This document shows positions 1-7,000 of a stretch of 17,642 nucleotides of DNA, in pieces. Origin of the DNA: an uncultured Lachnospiraceae bacterium (GTDB lineage Bacteria; Bacillota_A; Clostridia; Lachnospirales; Lachnospiraceae); contig CAJTOU010000061.1 in assembly GCA_910577835.1 (NCBI GenBank), positions 1 to 17,642 of the forward strand, written 5' to 3'. The notes under the pieces are model-generated. The model was not told where the DNA came from, did no database searches, and worked only from the letters and a program-made list of their open reading frames with translations. Position numbers and translations under genes: made by a program. Each line of letters begins with the position of its first letter. Positions within the stretch are counted from its first letter, which is position 1.

Positions 1-90
1 ACCCCTTGAAGACGACGAGGTAGATAGGCCAGAGGTGGAAGTACAGTAATGTATGGAGCTGGCTGGTACTAATCGGTCGAGGGCTTGACC
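1..90 (+). rRNA. 23S ribosomal RNA, 3' end (partial)
   Basis: The first 90 bases are the conserved 3' terminus of bacterial 23S rRNA. The block CCTTGAAGACGACGAGGTAG (5-24) and the terminal stretch CTGGTACTAATCGGTCGAGG (63-82), ending in GCTTGACC, match the domain VI/3' end known from Firmicutes. The last bases would pair with the 5' end of 23S. The gene begins upstream of the window. The exact mature 3' end (about 90-92) is inferred. Confidence 0.95.
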
Positions 91-110
91 AAAAGAAGCT
101 GGAAGATATA

Positions 111-131
111 CAATCAATCTTTGGTTGGTTG
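111..131 (+). other. Hairpin in the 23S-tRNA spacer
   Basis: CAATCAATC (111-119) pairs with GGTTGGTTG (123-131) across a TTT loop, giving nine consecutive pairs including two G-T wobbles. It lies 20 nt behind the 23S 3' end with no T-run, so it looks more like an rRNA/tRNA processing or spacing element than a terminator. A smaller hairpin, AAGGT-gtaa-ACCTT, sits at 185-198 just before the tRNA. The 91-210 spacer is otherwise featureless and holds no 5S rRNA. Confidence 0.45.
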
Positions 132-210
132 CTAGGAAGAGGAACAAGGATGAATTGATAGATGATATTTGATGTGCAGTTTTGAAGGTGTAAACCTTTT
201 AAAAAGATAA

Positions 211-283
211 TCCTCGATAGCTCAGTCGGTAGAGCGCGCGGCTGTTAACCGCGTTGTCGTAGGTTCGAGTCCTACTCGGGGAG
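211..283 (+). tRNA. tRNA-Asn (anticodon GTT)
   Basis: A full 73-nt cloverleaf can be drawn. The acceptor stem TCCTCGA (211-217) pairs with TCGGGGA (276-282) with one wobble, and the discriminator is G283. The D-arm carries the usual AGCTCAGTCGGTAGAGC. The anticodon stem CGCGG/CCGCG (237-241/249-253) encloses loop CTGTTAA, with anticodon GTT at 244-246. The T-arm contains GGTTCGAGTCC. CCA is not encoded. It follows the 23S gene by about 120 nt and is probably transcribed as the tail of the rRNA operon. Confidence 0.97.
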
Positions 284-293
284 CTTGAAAAGT

Positions 294-321
294 GAAGAGT
301 AGAAATGCTCTTTATTTTTTT
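294..321 (+). terminator. Probable terminator of the rRNA-tRNA operon
   Basis: AAGAG (295-299) pairs with CTCTT (308-312), extended by G-T wobbles on both sides, and is followed by TATTTTTTT. The stem is short (5-7 bp) and AT-rich, so it would be a weak terminator, but it is the only candidate right after tRNA-Asn. Confidence 0.5.
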
Positions 322-394
322 AATACAGGAGAAGTTTATTAGTTTGAGTTAGAAAAATAAAAAATAACTATTTGATTAGTGAGAGGTGGAATCA

Positions 395-1072
395 TTGGTA
401 TTGAAAAAGTGCGTTGAACATGCCTTTGGAACAGATGCTAATATACGGGTGCCCGCTTTTTTGCAAAAGCAGGAGCTTTCCGATTGCAGCAATGATACTG
501 CACGATGGTATGGTCTGTATAAGAAGTGCCAACAGTGGCAAAACGAGTTCTTGCTGTGGGAGAGACGTGCTTATGTTGTCGGCATACATGGGTGGAACAT
601 GGAATTACATGTGTGTGAGCTGTGCCTGCCAGATGAATCAGCAGACTGGACAGCATATTTATACCGCATGACAGCTCTGGTTATTGTTAGAGGCTTCGAC
701 GCTGATTATCGCAAACTATTGGCAGATGCCGGAGTGAAAATGGAAAATTTTCTCTTTGCGCTAGGTCGTGATTATTATGTAAAATCAGGTTATTGGGAAT
801 TGACCTGTGAGCAGTGGCTAGATGAAATTTCCGACCTGCTGGTGGAGTCTAAGAGACGATACGATGCGTGGGATAAAAACAATCGTGAATATCTTGCCGC
901 AGTGGCAAAAAATTACCCTATATTGGAATATGTTTTACGTTACCTTGCCCAAAACGTAGGAGATTGTGAGATTGTCCGAATGAATCGGCATGGTGGTGAC
1001 GAAACCGTGTGGTATTTTGTAAAGACGAAAAAACGCTTTTATCTGATGTCTCTGTCAGACAGCATGAATTGA
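395..1072 (+). CDS. Hypothetical protein, orphan, function unknown
   Basis: I do not recognise this protein. The frame is open from GTG at 386. The ribosome-binding stretch GAGAGGTGG at 381-389 overlaps that GTG, so TTG at 395 (5 nt behind it) is the likelier start, giving about 225 residues; the identical GAGAGGTGG precedes the ATG of the gene at 7091. The product is soluble, rich in Trp, Tyr and Cys, with no signal peptide or membrane segment. A central hydrophobic stretch (MTALVIVRG, about residue 94 from the GTG) and the C-terminal EIVRMNRHGGDETVWYF region look globular. It stands alone behind the tRNA, with a terminator at 1201-1250. Of its 15 arginine codons, 12 are CGN and only three AGA, whereas apeA uses 11 AGA/AGG of 13, a mild sign of different origin. 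The bland composition and isolation fit accessory cargo, but nothing shows a function. Confidence 0.7.
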   Translation: MVLKKCVEHAFGTDANIRVPAFLQKQELSDCSNDTARWYGLYKKCQQWQNEFLLWERRAYVVGIHGWNMELHVCELCLPDESADWTAYLYRMTALVIVRGFDADYRKLLADAGVKMENFLFALGRDYYVKSGYWELTCEQWLDEISDLLVESKRRYDAWDKNNREYLAAVAKNYPILEYVLRYLAQNVGDCEIVRMNRHGGDETVWYFVKTKKRFYLMSLSDSMN

Positions 1073-1611
1073 CCTTATGATACATAAAGTTATATATGAT
1101 AATGATATTAGATAAATATGGAAAGTAAGAGTTAAAAAGAGATGTAAAAAAGCCTTTCATTGTTTTAGCGGAAATTATAAAAAATTAATAAAATACTTGT
1201 AAAGCAGCACAATCCTTATAAAATCAAAAGATTGTACTGCTTTGCTTTTTCTTAAGTGTAAAAGACGGATGTATATAGTCTATAACAATTTTTTCTCTAT
1301 ATTAAGTGTTAAACTCCCAAAGAACTGAACAAAAAGAGATTATTATACCAAGAATAATTCATATGATATATAGTATTTTTTATTTTGATATATACTATCT
1401 ATTACATGTATTCCACTTAACGCAATAGCTCCTTTTTATTTTTACAGAAAATAAACGCCCTTTTCGGAATTGTGTACCCACTGGAAATGAGGCAATAAAT
1501 ATGCATTGCAAGTGGCTGGAAAATATTTTATAGTCAAATATATGAATCGGAATTGACTGAGCAGAGCAAATAAAAATTTATGTAAGTAAGGCAGCGAAAA
1601 GGATATGAATT
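1073..1611. other. AT-rich intergenic region
   Basis: There is no convincing gene on either strand. The stretch holds the terminator at 1201-1250 and A/T-rich sequence with imperfect inverted repeats around 1365-1400. A short open stretch ends with TAG near 1533 but has no usable start and is not called. A possible promoter for the next gene is TTGACT (1553-1558), a 17-nt spacer, and ATTTAT (1576-1581); only the -35 box is good. Confidence 0.5.
1201..1250 (+). terminator. Strong intrinsic terminator
   Basis: AAAGCAGCACAATC (1201-1214) pairs with GATTGTACTGCTTT (1230-1243). This is a 14-bp stem with a single C/A mismatch and a 15-nt loop, followed by GCTTTTTC. It is 128 nt past the stop of the upstream hypothetical gene and would end its transcript. 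The A-rich flank upstream means it could also work from the other strand. Confidence 0.8.
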
Positions 1612-1977
1612 ATGGATAACTTTTATGAAAAACTAAATGAAGAATGTGATGTAAGATTTCCGTATCCAAATGAACAGGATTGGGAATGGTGTGCTGGTGA
1701 TTACACACGTACAAACGACTATATTGAGTTTTATAAATTTTATGCCACTGCCATTGACGATTGGCAAAAACACCTTTTAATCAATATGATTGTTCAAGGA
1801 ATTGAAGATTTAATGGAACAATCCGAAGACAAGGCATACATCAATATGCTTTGGTCTAAAGTAAAAGAGATTTTGATAGATGATAAGCATAGGGATACGA
1901 TAGTATATTGGTCTTGTATCGGACAGGAATTTGAAGACTGTTGGCTGATTTCATCTAATATGAGAGAATTGCTATAA
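1612..1977 (+). CDS. Hypothetical small acidic protein (possibly immunity-like)
   Basis: This 121-residue soluble protein is rich in Asp, Glu, Trp and Tyr. The start ATG is preceded by AAAAGGA (1597-1603), 8 nt away; an out-of-frame ATG at 1605 (ATG AAT TAT GGA TAA) sits between them. There is no signal peptide or membrane segment. The C-terminal third (DTIVYWSCIGQEFEDCWLIS, then SNMRELL) has the 'YWS...E.D.W.IS..MR.L' flavour that I associate with small orphan proteins, some of them immunity proteins of polymorphic toxins. That is impression, not a domain match, and no toxin gene is present here. The gene stands alone in an AT-rich stretch and is followed by a possible gene remnant at 1986-2114. 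Confidence 0.7.
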   Translation: MDNFYEKLNEECDVRFPYPNEQDWEWCAGDYTRTNDYIEFYKFYATAIDDWQKHLLINMIVQGIEDLMEQSEDKAYINMLWSKVKEILIDDKHRDTIVYWSCIGQEFEDCWLISSNMRELL

Positions 1978-1985
1978 TGGTATAA

Positions 1986-2114
1986 AGTATAAATAACATT
2001 CACAATAGCGATAAATTTCAGTTCGCAGAGCTGTTAAATGAGTGCAAAATCAGTAATCATATACGGGAATATGCATTACACTTCAAATCTTATACAGCAG
2101 GAACACAATTCTGA
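1986..2114 (+). pseudogene. Possible 3' remnant of a lost gene
   Basis: After a stop at 1983-1985 one frame stays open for 42 codons to TGA at 2112-2114. It encodes a protein-like sequence (DKFQFAELLNECKISNHIRE from 2010, ending HFKSYTAGTQF) but has no ATG, GTG or TTG near its beginning and no ribosome binding site. The balanced, charged composition differs from the lysine/phenylalanine-rich translations of surrounding AT-rich DNA. It may be the tail of a gene whose 5' part was deleted. The length is short enough for chance. Confidence 0.3.
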
Positions 2115-2150
2115 AAAGGGAGAAAATAAAAGGGAGAAATAATAATTATG

Positions 2151-2185
2151 AAATAGTAACGATTTCAGGAAATTACACTATTTTT
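2151..2185 (+). terminator. Weak terminator-like hairpin
   Basis: AAATAGT (2151-2157) pairs with ACTATTT (2177-2183), followed by further T residues up to 2186. The stem is AT-rich with a 19-nt loop that contains its own imperfect palindrome (ATTTC/GAAAT). It would isolate the apeA promoter from upstream transcription, if it functions at all. Confidence 0.3.
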
Positions 2186-2207
2186 TGTAGCTATTCTATA
2201 TAAAATA

Positions 2208-2216
2208 TGTTATAAT
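2208..2216 (+). promoter_or_regulatory. Extended -10 promoter for the apeA operon
   Basis: TGTTATAAT (2208-2216) is a perfect TATAAT box with the extended TG motif one base upstream. No consensus -35 box is present at 17 nt, which extended -10 promoters tolerate. Transcription would start near 2223, leaving a leader of about 225 nt before apeA. Confidence 0.6.
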
Positions 2217-2232
2217 ACCGGAGGTATTTTTT
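2214..2232 (+). promoter_or_regulatory. Perfect palindrome overlapping the -10 box (possible operator)
   Basis: AATACC (2214-2219) and GGTATT (2223-2228) form an exact inverted repeat around GGA, overlapping the end of the -10 box and the expected transcription start. The position is what a repressor operator would occupy. The four following T residues also make it look like a tiny terminator, but a 6-bp stem with a 3-nt loop inside its own promoter is less likely to act that way. The regulator is unknown. Confidence 0.4.
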
Positions 2233-2248
2233 CACACTATATTCATAG

Positions 2249-2302
2249 GACAAAGTGCTTTCGACTTTCAATCATTTCTCCATTATGTTTTTGTGCTTTG
2301 TC
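2249..2302 (+). other. Inverted repeat in the apeA leader
   Basis: GACAAAGTGC (2249-2258) can pair with GTGCTTTGTC (2293-2302), ten consecutive pairs including two wobbles, around a 34-nt loop. A second, imperfect inverted repeat follows (about 2318-2335 with 2372-2390). Both lie in the long transcribed leader of apeA. No known riboswitch or T-box signature is recognised, and no anti-terminator/terminator pair is evident. Confidence 0.35.
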
Positions 2303-2447
2303 TATAACATTATGCAGTTAATAAAAGGGAAAGTATATTTGAAATATTTCTTTATCAAATTAAAACAGTTTTACTTTTCTCTTTTAATAAAAAACAAAGT
2401 GTGTTTAAAATACATTAAAAAAACAGGAATAGGAGATAAACAGGAAT

Positions 2448-3827
2448 ATGGAATATGAAAATGCATGGAACAAATATTCAGACAAAGAATTATCAGAATT
2501 AGAAGATATAAGTAATAATTACAGAAAATTTCTTGACAGGGGAAAAACGGAAAGAGAATGTGTCAAAGAAATTATTAAAATAGCAGAAAAGGCTGGATAT
2601 AAGGATTTAAATAAAATTATTTCCAAACAGAAAAAGCTGGAGGCAGGAGATAAGGTTTATGCAGTTAATATGAAAAAATCCATAGCACTTTTTACTATTG
2701 GCAAATCTCCAATGGAGCAGGGTATGAATATTTTAGGAGCTCATATTGATTCTCCAAGACTGGATGTAAAACAAAATCCATTGTATGAAGATACAGAGTT
2801 TGCATACCTTGATACTCATTATTATGGTGGAATTAAAAAATATCAGTGGGTGGCGCTTCCTCTGGCTATTCATGGTGTAATTGCAAAAAAAGACCAAACT
2901 TTAGTAGAAATAGTGATTGGGGAGGATTCTAAAGACCCAGTAGTCAGCATAACGGATTTACTTATTCATTTAGCAGGCGAGCAGCTTGACAAGAGAGCGT
3001 CAAAGGTAATTGAAGGTGAGCAGCTTGATATTCTTGTAGGAAGCAAGCCTCTTAAGGGAGAGGAAAAAGAAAAAGTAAAAGCAGGGATTTTAAAACTGTT
3101 GGAAGAAAAATATCAGATAAAGGAAGAAGATTTTCTTTCTGCCGAACTTGAAATTGTTCCTGCTGGAAAGGCGAGAAATGCAGGGCTTGATTCTAGTATG
3201 ATTCTGGCATATGGACAGGACGACAGAGTGTGTGCTTATACCTCACTTATTGCCATGATGAATGTAGAGCATCCACAGAAAACTACCTGCTGCCTTCTGG
3301 TAGATAAAGAGGAAATTGGAAGCGTAGGTGCAACCGGAATGAAATCCAGATTTTTTGAAAATACTGTGGCGGAGCTTTTAGACAGAACAGGAACATATAA
3401 TGAACTGATATTAAGGCGATGTCTTGCGGCTTCAAAAATGCTTTCTTCAGATGTCAGCGCAGGCTATGACCCATTGTTTGCAGGCAGTTATGAGAAAAAA
3501 AATGCCGCTTATTTCGGTAAGGGTATGGTATTTAATAAATTTACCGGTTCCAGAGGAAAATCAGGCTCGAATGATGCCAATGCAGAATATATTGCAGAAA
3601 TTCGAAGTATTATGGAAAAAAACAATATTTCCTTTCAGACAGCAGAACTTGGAAAGGTAGATGTAGGCGGAGGCGGAACGATTGCATATATTTTGTCTTT
3701 ATATGGAATGGAGGTTATCGACTGTGGAGTGGCGGTTTTGAATATGCATGCTCCATGGGAACTTACAAGCAAGGCCGATATATACGAAACTAAGAAAGGA
3801 TACGAGGCATTTTTAATCAATGCCTAA
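2448..3827 (+). CDS. apeA: M18 family aminopeptidase, type 1
   Basis: This cytosolic zinc aminopeptidase (459 residues, normal length for the type 1 group) removes N-terminal residues from peptides in the last steps of protein turnover. All expected M18 metal and catalytic residues can be seen: His99 in GAHIDSPRLD, Asp258/Asp259 in AYGQDDRV, Glu288/Glu289 in VDKEEIGSVGATG, Asp335 in SSDVSAGYDP and His434 in LNMHAPWE. The HYYGGIKKYQW block (124-134) is typical of the ApeA branch rather than ApeB. There is no signal peptide. The ATG follows AGGAG (2431-2435) at a long 12-nt spacing, so translation may be modest. It is the first gene of a tight run: the stop codon TAA (3825-3827) lies within the ribosome binding site of the next gene. 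The long leader and palindrome upstream suggest regulated transcription. Confidence 0.93.
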   Translation: MEYENAWNKYSDKELSELEDISNNYRKFLDRGKTERECVKEIIKIAEKAGYKDLNKIISKQKKLEAGDKVYAVNMKKSIALFTIGKSPMEQGMNILGAHIDSPRLDVKQNPLYEDTEFAYLDTHYYGGIKKYQWVALPLAIHGVIAKKDQTLVEIVIGEDSKDPVVSITDLLIHLAGEQLDKRASKVIEGEQLDILVGSKPLKGEEKEKVKAGILKLLEEKYQIKEEDFLSAELEIVPAGKARNAGLDSSMILAYGQDDRVCAYTSLIAMMNVEHPQKTTCCLLVDKEEIGSVGATGMKSRFFENTVAELLDRTGTYNELILRRCLAASKMLSSDVSAGYDPLFAGSYEKKNAAYFGKGMVFNKFTGSRGKSGSNDANAEYIAEIRSIMEKNNISFQTAELGKVDVGGGGTIAYILSLYGMEVIDCGVAVLNMHAPWELTSKADIYETKKGYEAFLINA

Positions 3828-3837
3828 GGAGAAGAAA

Positions 3838-5064
3838 ATGAATAATCAAGAGGCAAGGAAAAAGCTGGAGCAATATGGACAGGAGCATGTATTTCAATAT
3901 TATGATGAACTGAGCGACAGAGAAAGAAATGAGCTTATCGAACAGATAGAGAGAGTAGATATGGAGGTTTTATCCCTGTGTGAACAGAAAGACAAGCTCC
4001 AGAAAAAAGGAAAAATTACTCCTCTTGCAGCAATGCAGCTTGACGAGATAGAGAAAAACAGACAATATTATTTCAATATGGGGTGCAGTGCTCTCAAAAA
4101 CGGAAAAATAGGAGCTGTTCTTTTGGCAGGAGGCATGGGCACAAGACTTGGTTCTGATGACCCAAAGGGAATGTATAATATTGGAATTACCAGAGAGGTT
4201 TATATTTTTGAAAGAATTATTCAAAATCTTTTCGATGTAGTGGAACAGATAGGAACATATATTCATCTTTTTATTATGACAAGTGATAAAAATCATGAAC
4301 AGACTACCCGTTTTTTTGAAGAAAAAAACTATTTTGGATATAACAGAGAATATATTACATTTTTTAAGCAGGATATGGCACCTGCAGTTGATTATCAGGG
4401 AAAAATTCTTATGGAATCAAAATCAAAAATGTCTACTTCTCCAAACGGCAATGGAGGATGGTTTACCTCTATTATAAGAAATGGACTGCTGAATAAAATT
4501 CATAAAAAAGGAATAGAATTTTTAAATGTATTTGCAGTTGATAATGTATTACAGAGAATTGCCGACCCGATTTTTATCGGTGCCGTACTCGAAAAAAATT
4601 GTGCTGTCGGCGCCAAGGTAGTAAGGAAGGCAGCGCCGGATGAAAAAGTGGGCGTAATGTGTTTAGAAGATGGAAAACCGTCAATTGTGGAATACTATGA
4701 ACTTACAGAAGAATTGAGAGATGCCAGAGATGAAGATGGAAATCCGGTTTATAATTTTGGTGTTATTTTAAATTATTTATTCAGAGTGAAGGATTTAGAG
4801 GAAATCGCGTCAAAAAAAATGCCGTTTCATATTGTGAAAAAAGCAGTTCCATATATAAATGAAAAAGGAGCATTTATAAAGCCGGAGGCTCCAAATGGAT
4901 ATAAATTTGAAGCGCTTGTACTGGATATGATTCATATGATGGACAGTTGTCTTCCGTTTGAGGTGGTCAGAAACAGAGAATTTGCGCCAATTAAAAATAA
5001 GACAGGTGTTGATTCGGTAGAAAGTGCAAGGGCATTGCTGAAAGAAAATGGAGTAGATTTATAA
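3838..5064 (+). CDS. UTP-sugar-1-phosphate uridylyltransferase (UAP/UDPGP family)
   Basis: This enzyme forms a UDP-sugar from UTP and a sugar-1-phosphate. An ATG at 3820 overlaps apeA, but TAAGGAG (3825-3831) sits 6 nt before the ATG at 3838, so 408 residues is the better model. A helical N-terminus leads into LLAGGMGTRLG (95-105) and PKG (109-111), the nucleotide-binding signature. Then come SPNGNGG (201-207), FAVDN (232-236), FGVILNYLF (307-315) and PNGYKFE, in the order seen in eukaryotic-type UDP-GlcNAc/UDP-sugar pyrophosphorylases (AGX/UAP), not the GalU or GlmU type. The preferred sugar (GlcNAc-1-P, Glc-1-P or Gal-1-P) cannot be read from sequence. It is translated with apeA upstream and nadE downstream (1-nt gap), but no shared pathway is obvious. 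Confidence 0.9.
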   Translation: MNNQEARKKLEQYGQEHVFQYYDELSDRERNELIEQIERVDMEVLSLCEQKDKLQKKGKITPLAAMQLDEIEKNRQYYFNMGCSALKNGKIGAVLLAGGMGTRLGSDDPKGMYNIGITREVYIFERIIQNLFDVVEQIGTYIHLFIMTSDKNHEQTTRFFEEKNYFGYNREYITFFKQDMAPAVDYQGKILMESKSKMSTSPNGNGGWFTSIIRNGLLNKIHKKGIEFLNVFAVDNVLQRIADPIFIGAVLEKNCAVGAKVVRKAAPDEKVGVMCLEDGKPSIVEYYELTEELRDARDEDGNPVYNFGVILNYLFRVKDLEEIASKKMPFHIVKKAVPYINEKGAFIKPEAPNGYKFEALVLDMIHMMDSCLPFEVVRNREFAPIKNKTGVDSVESARALLKENGVDL

Positions 5065-5065
5065 A

Positions 5066-7000
5066 ATGGATTATGGATTTGTGCGGGCAGCTGCCTTTAC
5101 ACCCAAAATAAAGGTTGCTGATACAAAATATAATACACAAGCAATAAAAAAACTGATAGATGAAGCAGTAAACAATCAGGTAAGACTGGCTGTATTTCCT
5201 GAATTATGTATCACAGGATATACCTGCAGTGATTTGTTTTTGCAAACCGCTCTTCTGAAATCCGCTGTAAGCTGTACAGAAGAGCTTGCAGAATATACCA
5301 GAGGAAAAGAACTGGTTGTGCTTGTAGGACTGCCATTTATGTATGATGGAAAACTGTATAATGTAGCGGCAGTGCTTGCAGAAGGAGAGGTAAAAGGGCT
5401 GATTCCTAAAAGAAATCTGCCAAATTATGGAGAATTCTACGAAGCGAGACATTTTCACAGAGGTTTTGAAAAAGCAAGAAATAGCGTGCAATTTGGAAAC
5501 TCTAAGGTTCCTTTTGGTATGAACATTTTATTTACCTTTTCTGAAATAGAAAATCTGATACTGGCAGTGGAAATCTGTGAAGATTTGTGGGTGCCGCTTC
5601 CACCATGTATAAGGCATACCACAGCAGGAGCCACGATAATTGCAAATCTTTCTGCCGGAGATGAGACGACAGGGAAGGCAGCTTACAGAAAAGGGCTTGT
5701 AACATCATATTCCGGTTCTTTAATCTGTGGCTATATCTATGCATCTGCAGGAGAAGGAGAATCTTCTACGGATATGGTATTTTCAGGCCATAATCTTATC
5801 GCGGAAAACGGGAATGTTCTGGCAGAGACTAAAAGATTTTTAAACCAGTCAGTCACAGCAGATATTGATGTGGAAAAGCTGGTGAATGAAAGAAGAAGAA
5901 TGACCACCTATCCAGCAAATTCATGTGAGGAATACGGAGACAAATCTGATTACCTGACAGTAGAAATAGGAATACACAATCAGAGAATGGATTTGCAGCG
6001 TTTTGTAGACAGTATGCCGTTTGTTCCGTCAAATACAAAAAATCGGGAATTTCGCTGTGAGGAAATTCTTATGATTCAGGCAATGGGATTGAAAAAGCGG
6101 CTGGAACATACAAATTGCAAACATGCTGTGATTGGGATTTCCGGCGGACTGGATTCTACACTGGCGCTTCTTGTCATTGTAAAGGCGTTTGATTTGCTGA
6201 AAATAGAAAGAAGCGGGATTTTGGCTGTCACTATGCCGGGCTTTGGAACTACTGATAGAACATATGATAATGCATTGAAATTAATTCAGAAAACCGGAGC
6301 TACATTAAAGGAAATCAATATCAGCAGGGCGGTGCGGCTTCATTTTGAAGAAATTGGCCACGATGAGAAGGTGCATGATGTCACCTATGAAAATTCACAG
6401 GCAAGACAAAGAACTCTGTTATTGATGGATTTGGCCAATAAAGTAAATGGGATGGTAGTGGGTACAGGTGATTTATCTGAACTTGCGCTTGGATGGGCAA
6501 CCTATAACGGGGACCATATGTCCATGTATGCGGTAAATTCTTCTGTACCTAAGACATTGGTAAGATATCTTGTTCAATATTATGCGGACACATGTGGAGA
6601 TATTTCTTTAAAAGAAACTCTTTATGATGTATTGAATACTCCGGTTAGTCCTGAACTTCTGCCTCCTGATGAAAGCGGAAAAATTGCACAAAAGACAGAG
6701 GATTTGGTAGGACCATATGAACTTCATGACTTTTTTCTGTATAATATGCTTAGAAACTGTTATGAACCGGCGAAGATTTATTATCTGGCATGCCATGCGT
6801 TTAAAAACTGCTATGAGCCAAATGTGATTTTAAAATGGCTCAGAGTATTTTATAAAAGATTTTTTGCGCAGCAGTTTAAGCGCTCATGTATACCAGATGG
6901 TGTTAAGGTGGGAAGTGTGACAGTATCACCAAGAGGGGATTTGAGGATGCCAAGTGATGCCTGTGCCAATGTGTGGCTTTCACAGCTGGATTCCCTGTAA
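5066..7000 (+). CDS. nadE: Glutamine-dependent NAD+ synthetase
   Basis: It amidates nicotinic acid adenine dinucleotide to NAD+, the last step of NAD synthesis, using ammonia released from glutamine. The 644 residues comprise an N-terminal nitrilase-type glutaminase with catalytic triad Glu46 (VFPELC), Lys115 (LIPKRNLPN) and Cys171 (AVEICEDLW). The C-terminal ATP-pyrophosphatase synthetase domain shows the P-loop SGGLDST (359-365), PGFGTT (391-396) and GTGDLSELALGWATYNGDH (466-484). All key residues are present and the length is normal for the two-domain enzyme. The ATG starts one base after the preceding stop codon; the only ribosome-binding candidate is TGGAG (5049-5053) inside the upstream gene, so translational coupling is likely. 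No terminator is visible between nadE and the gene at 7091. Confidence 0.95.
   Translation: MDYGFVRAAAFTPKIKVADTKYNTQAIKKLIDEAVNNQVRLAVFPELCITGYTCSDLFLQTALLKSAVSCTEELAEYTRGKELVVLVGLPFMYDGKLYNVAAVLAEGEVKGLIPKRNLPNYGEFYEARHFHRGFEKARNSVQFGNSKVPFGMNILFTFSEIENLILAVEICEDLWVPLPPCIRHTTAGATIIANLSAGDETTGKAAYRKGLVTSYSGSLICGYIYASAGEGESSTDMVFSGHNLIAENGNVLAETKRFLNQSVTADIDVEKLVNERRRMTTYPANSCEEYGDKSDYLTVEIGIHNQRMDLQRFVDSMPFVPSNTKNREFRCEEILMIQAMGLKKRLEHTNCKHAVIGISGGLDSTLALLVIVKAFDLLKIERSGILAVTMPGFGTTDRTYDNALKLIQKTGATLKEINISRAVRLHFEEIGHDEKVHDVTYENSQARQRTLLLMDLANKVNGMVVGTGDLSELALGWATYNGDHMSMYAVNSSVPKTLVRYLVQYYADTCGDISLKETLYDVLNTPVSPELLPPDESGKIAQKTEDLVGPYELHDFFLYNMLRNCYEPAKIYYLACHAFKNCYEPNVILKWLRVFYKRFFAQQFKRSCIPDGVKVGSVTVSPRGDLRMPSDACANVWLSQLDSL

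Larger units (their letters stand above)
1978..2447. other. Intergenic region and apeA leader
   Basis: This 470-nt gap contains a possible gene remnant (1986-2114), tandem AAAAGGGAGAAA repeats (2114-2139), a weak terminator-like hairpin (2151-2185), an extended -10 promoter with overlapping palindrome (2208-2228), and a long AT-rich leader with two further inverted repeats before apeA. I see no complete gene. The frame that is open at 2255-2458 is AT-biased and unconvincing. Confidence 0.5.

Noticed and set aside
91..210. 5S rRNA gene in the 23S-tRNA spacer
   Set aside because: The length would fit, but none of the conserved 5S blocks or paired ends is present.
1420..1535. Short open stretch ending TAG (…EAINMHCKWLENIL)
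   Set aside because: No start codon with a ribosome binding site is available, it is under 40 codons, and no relationship is recognised.
2255..2458. Open frame of 67 codons starting with GTG
   Set aside because: There is no ribosome binding site, the composition is that of translated AT-rich DNA (Lys, Phe, Ile, Tyr), and it overlaps the apeA start. It lies within the structured leader.
3820..3837. Upstream ATG for the UAP-family gene
   Set aside because: It would overlap apeA with no ribosome binding site before it, whereas TAAGGAG sits 6 nt before the ATG at 3838.
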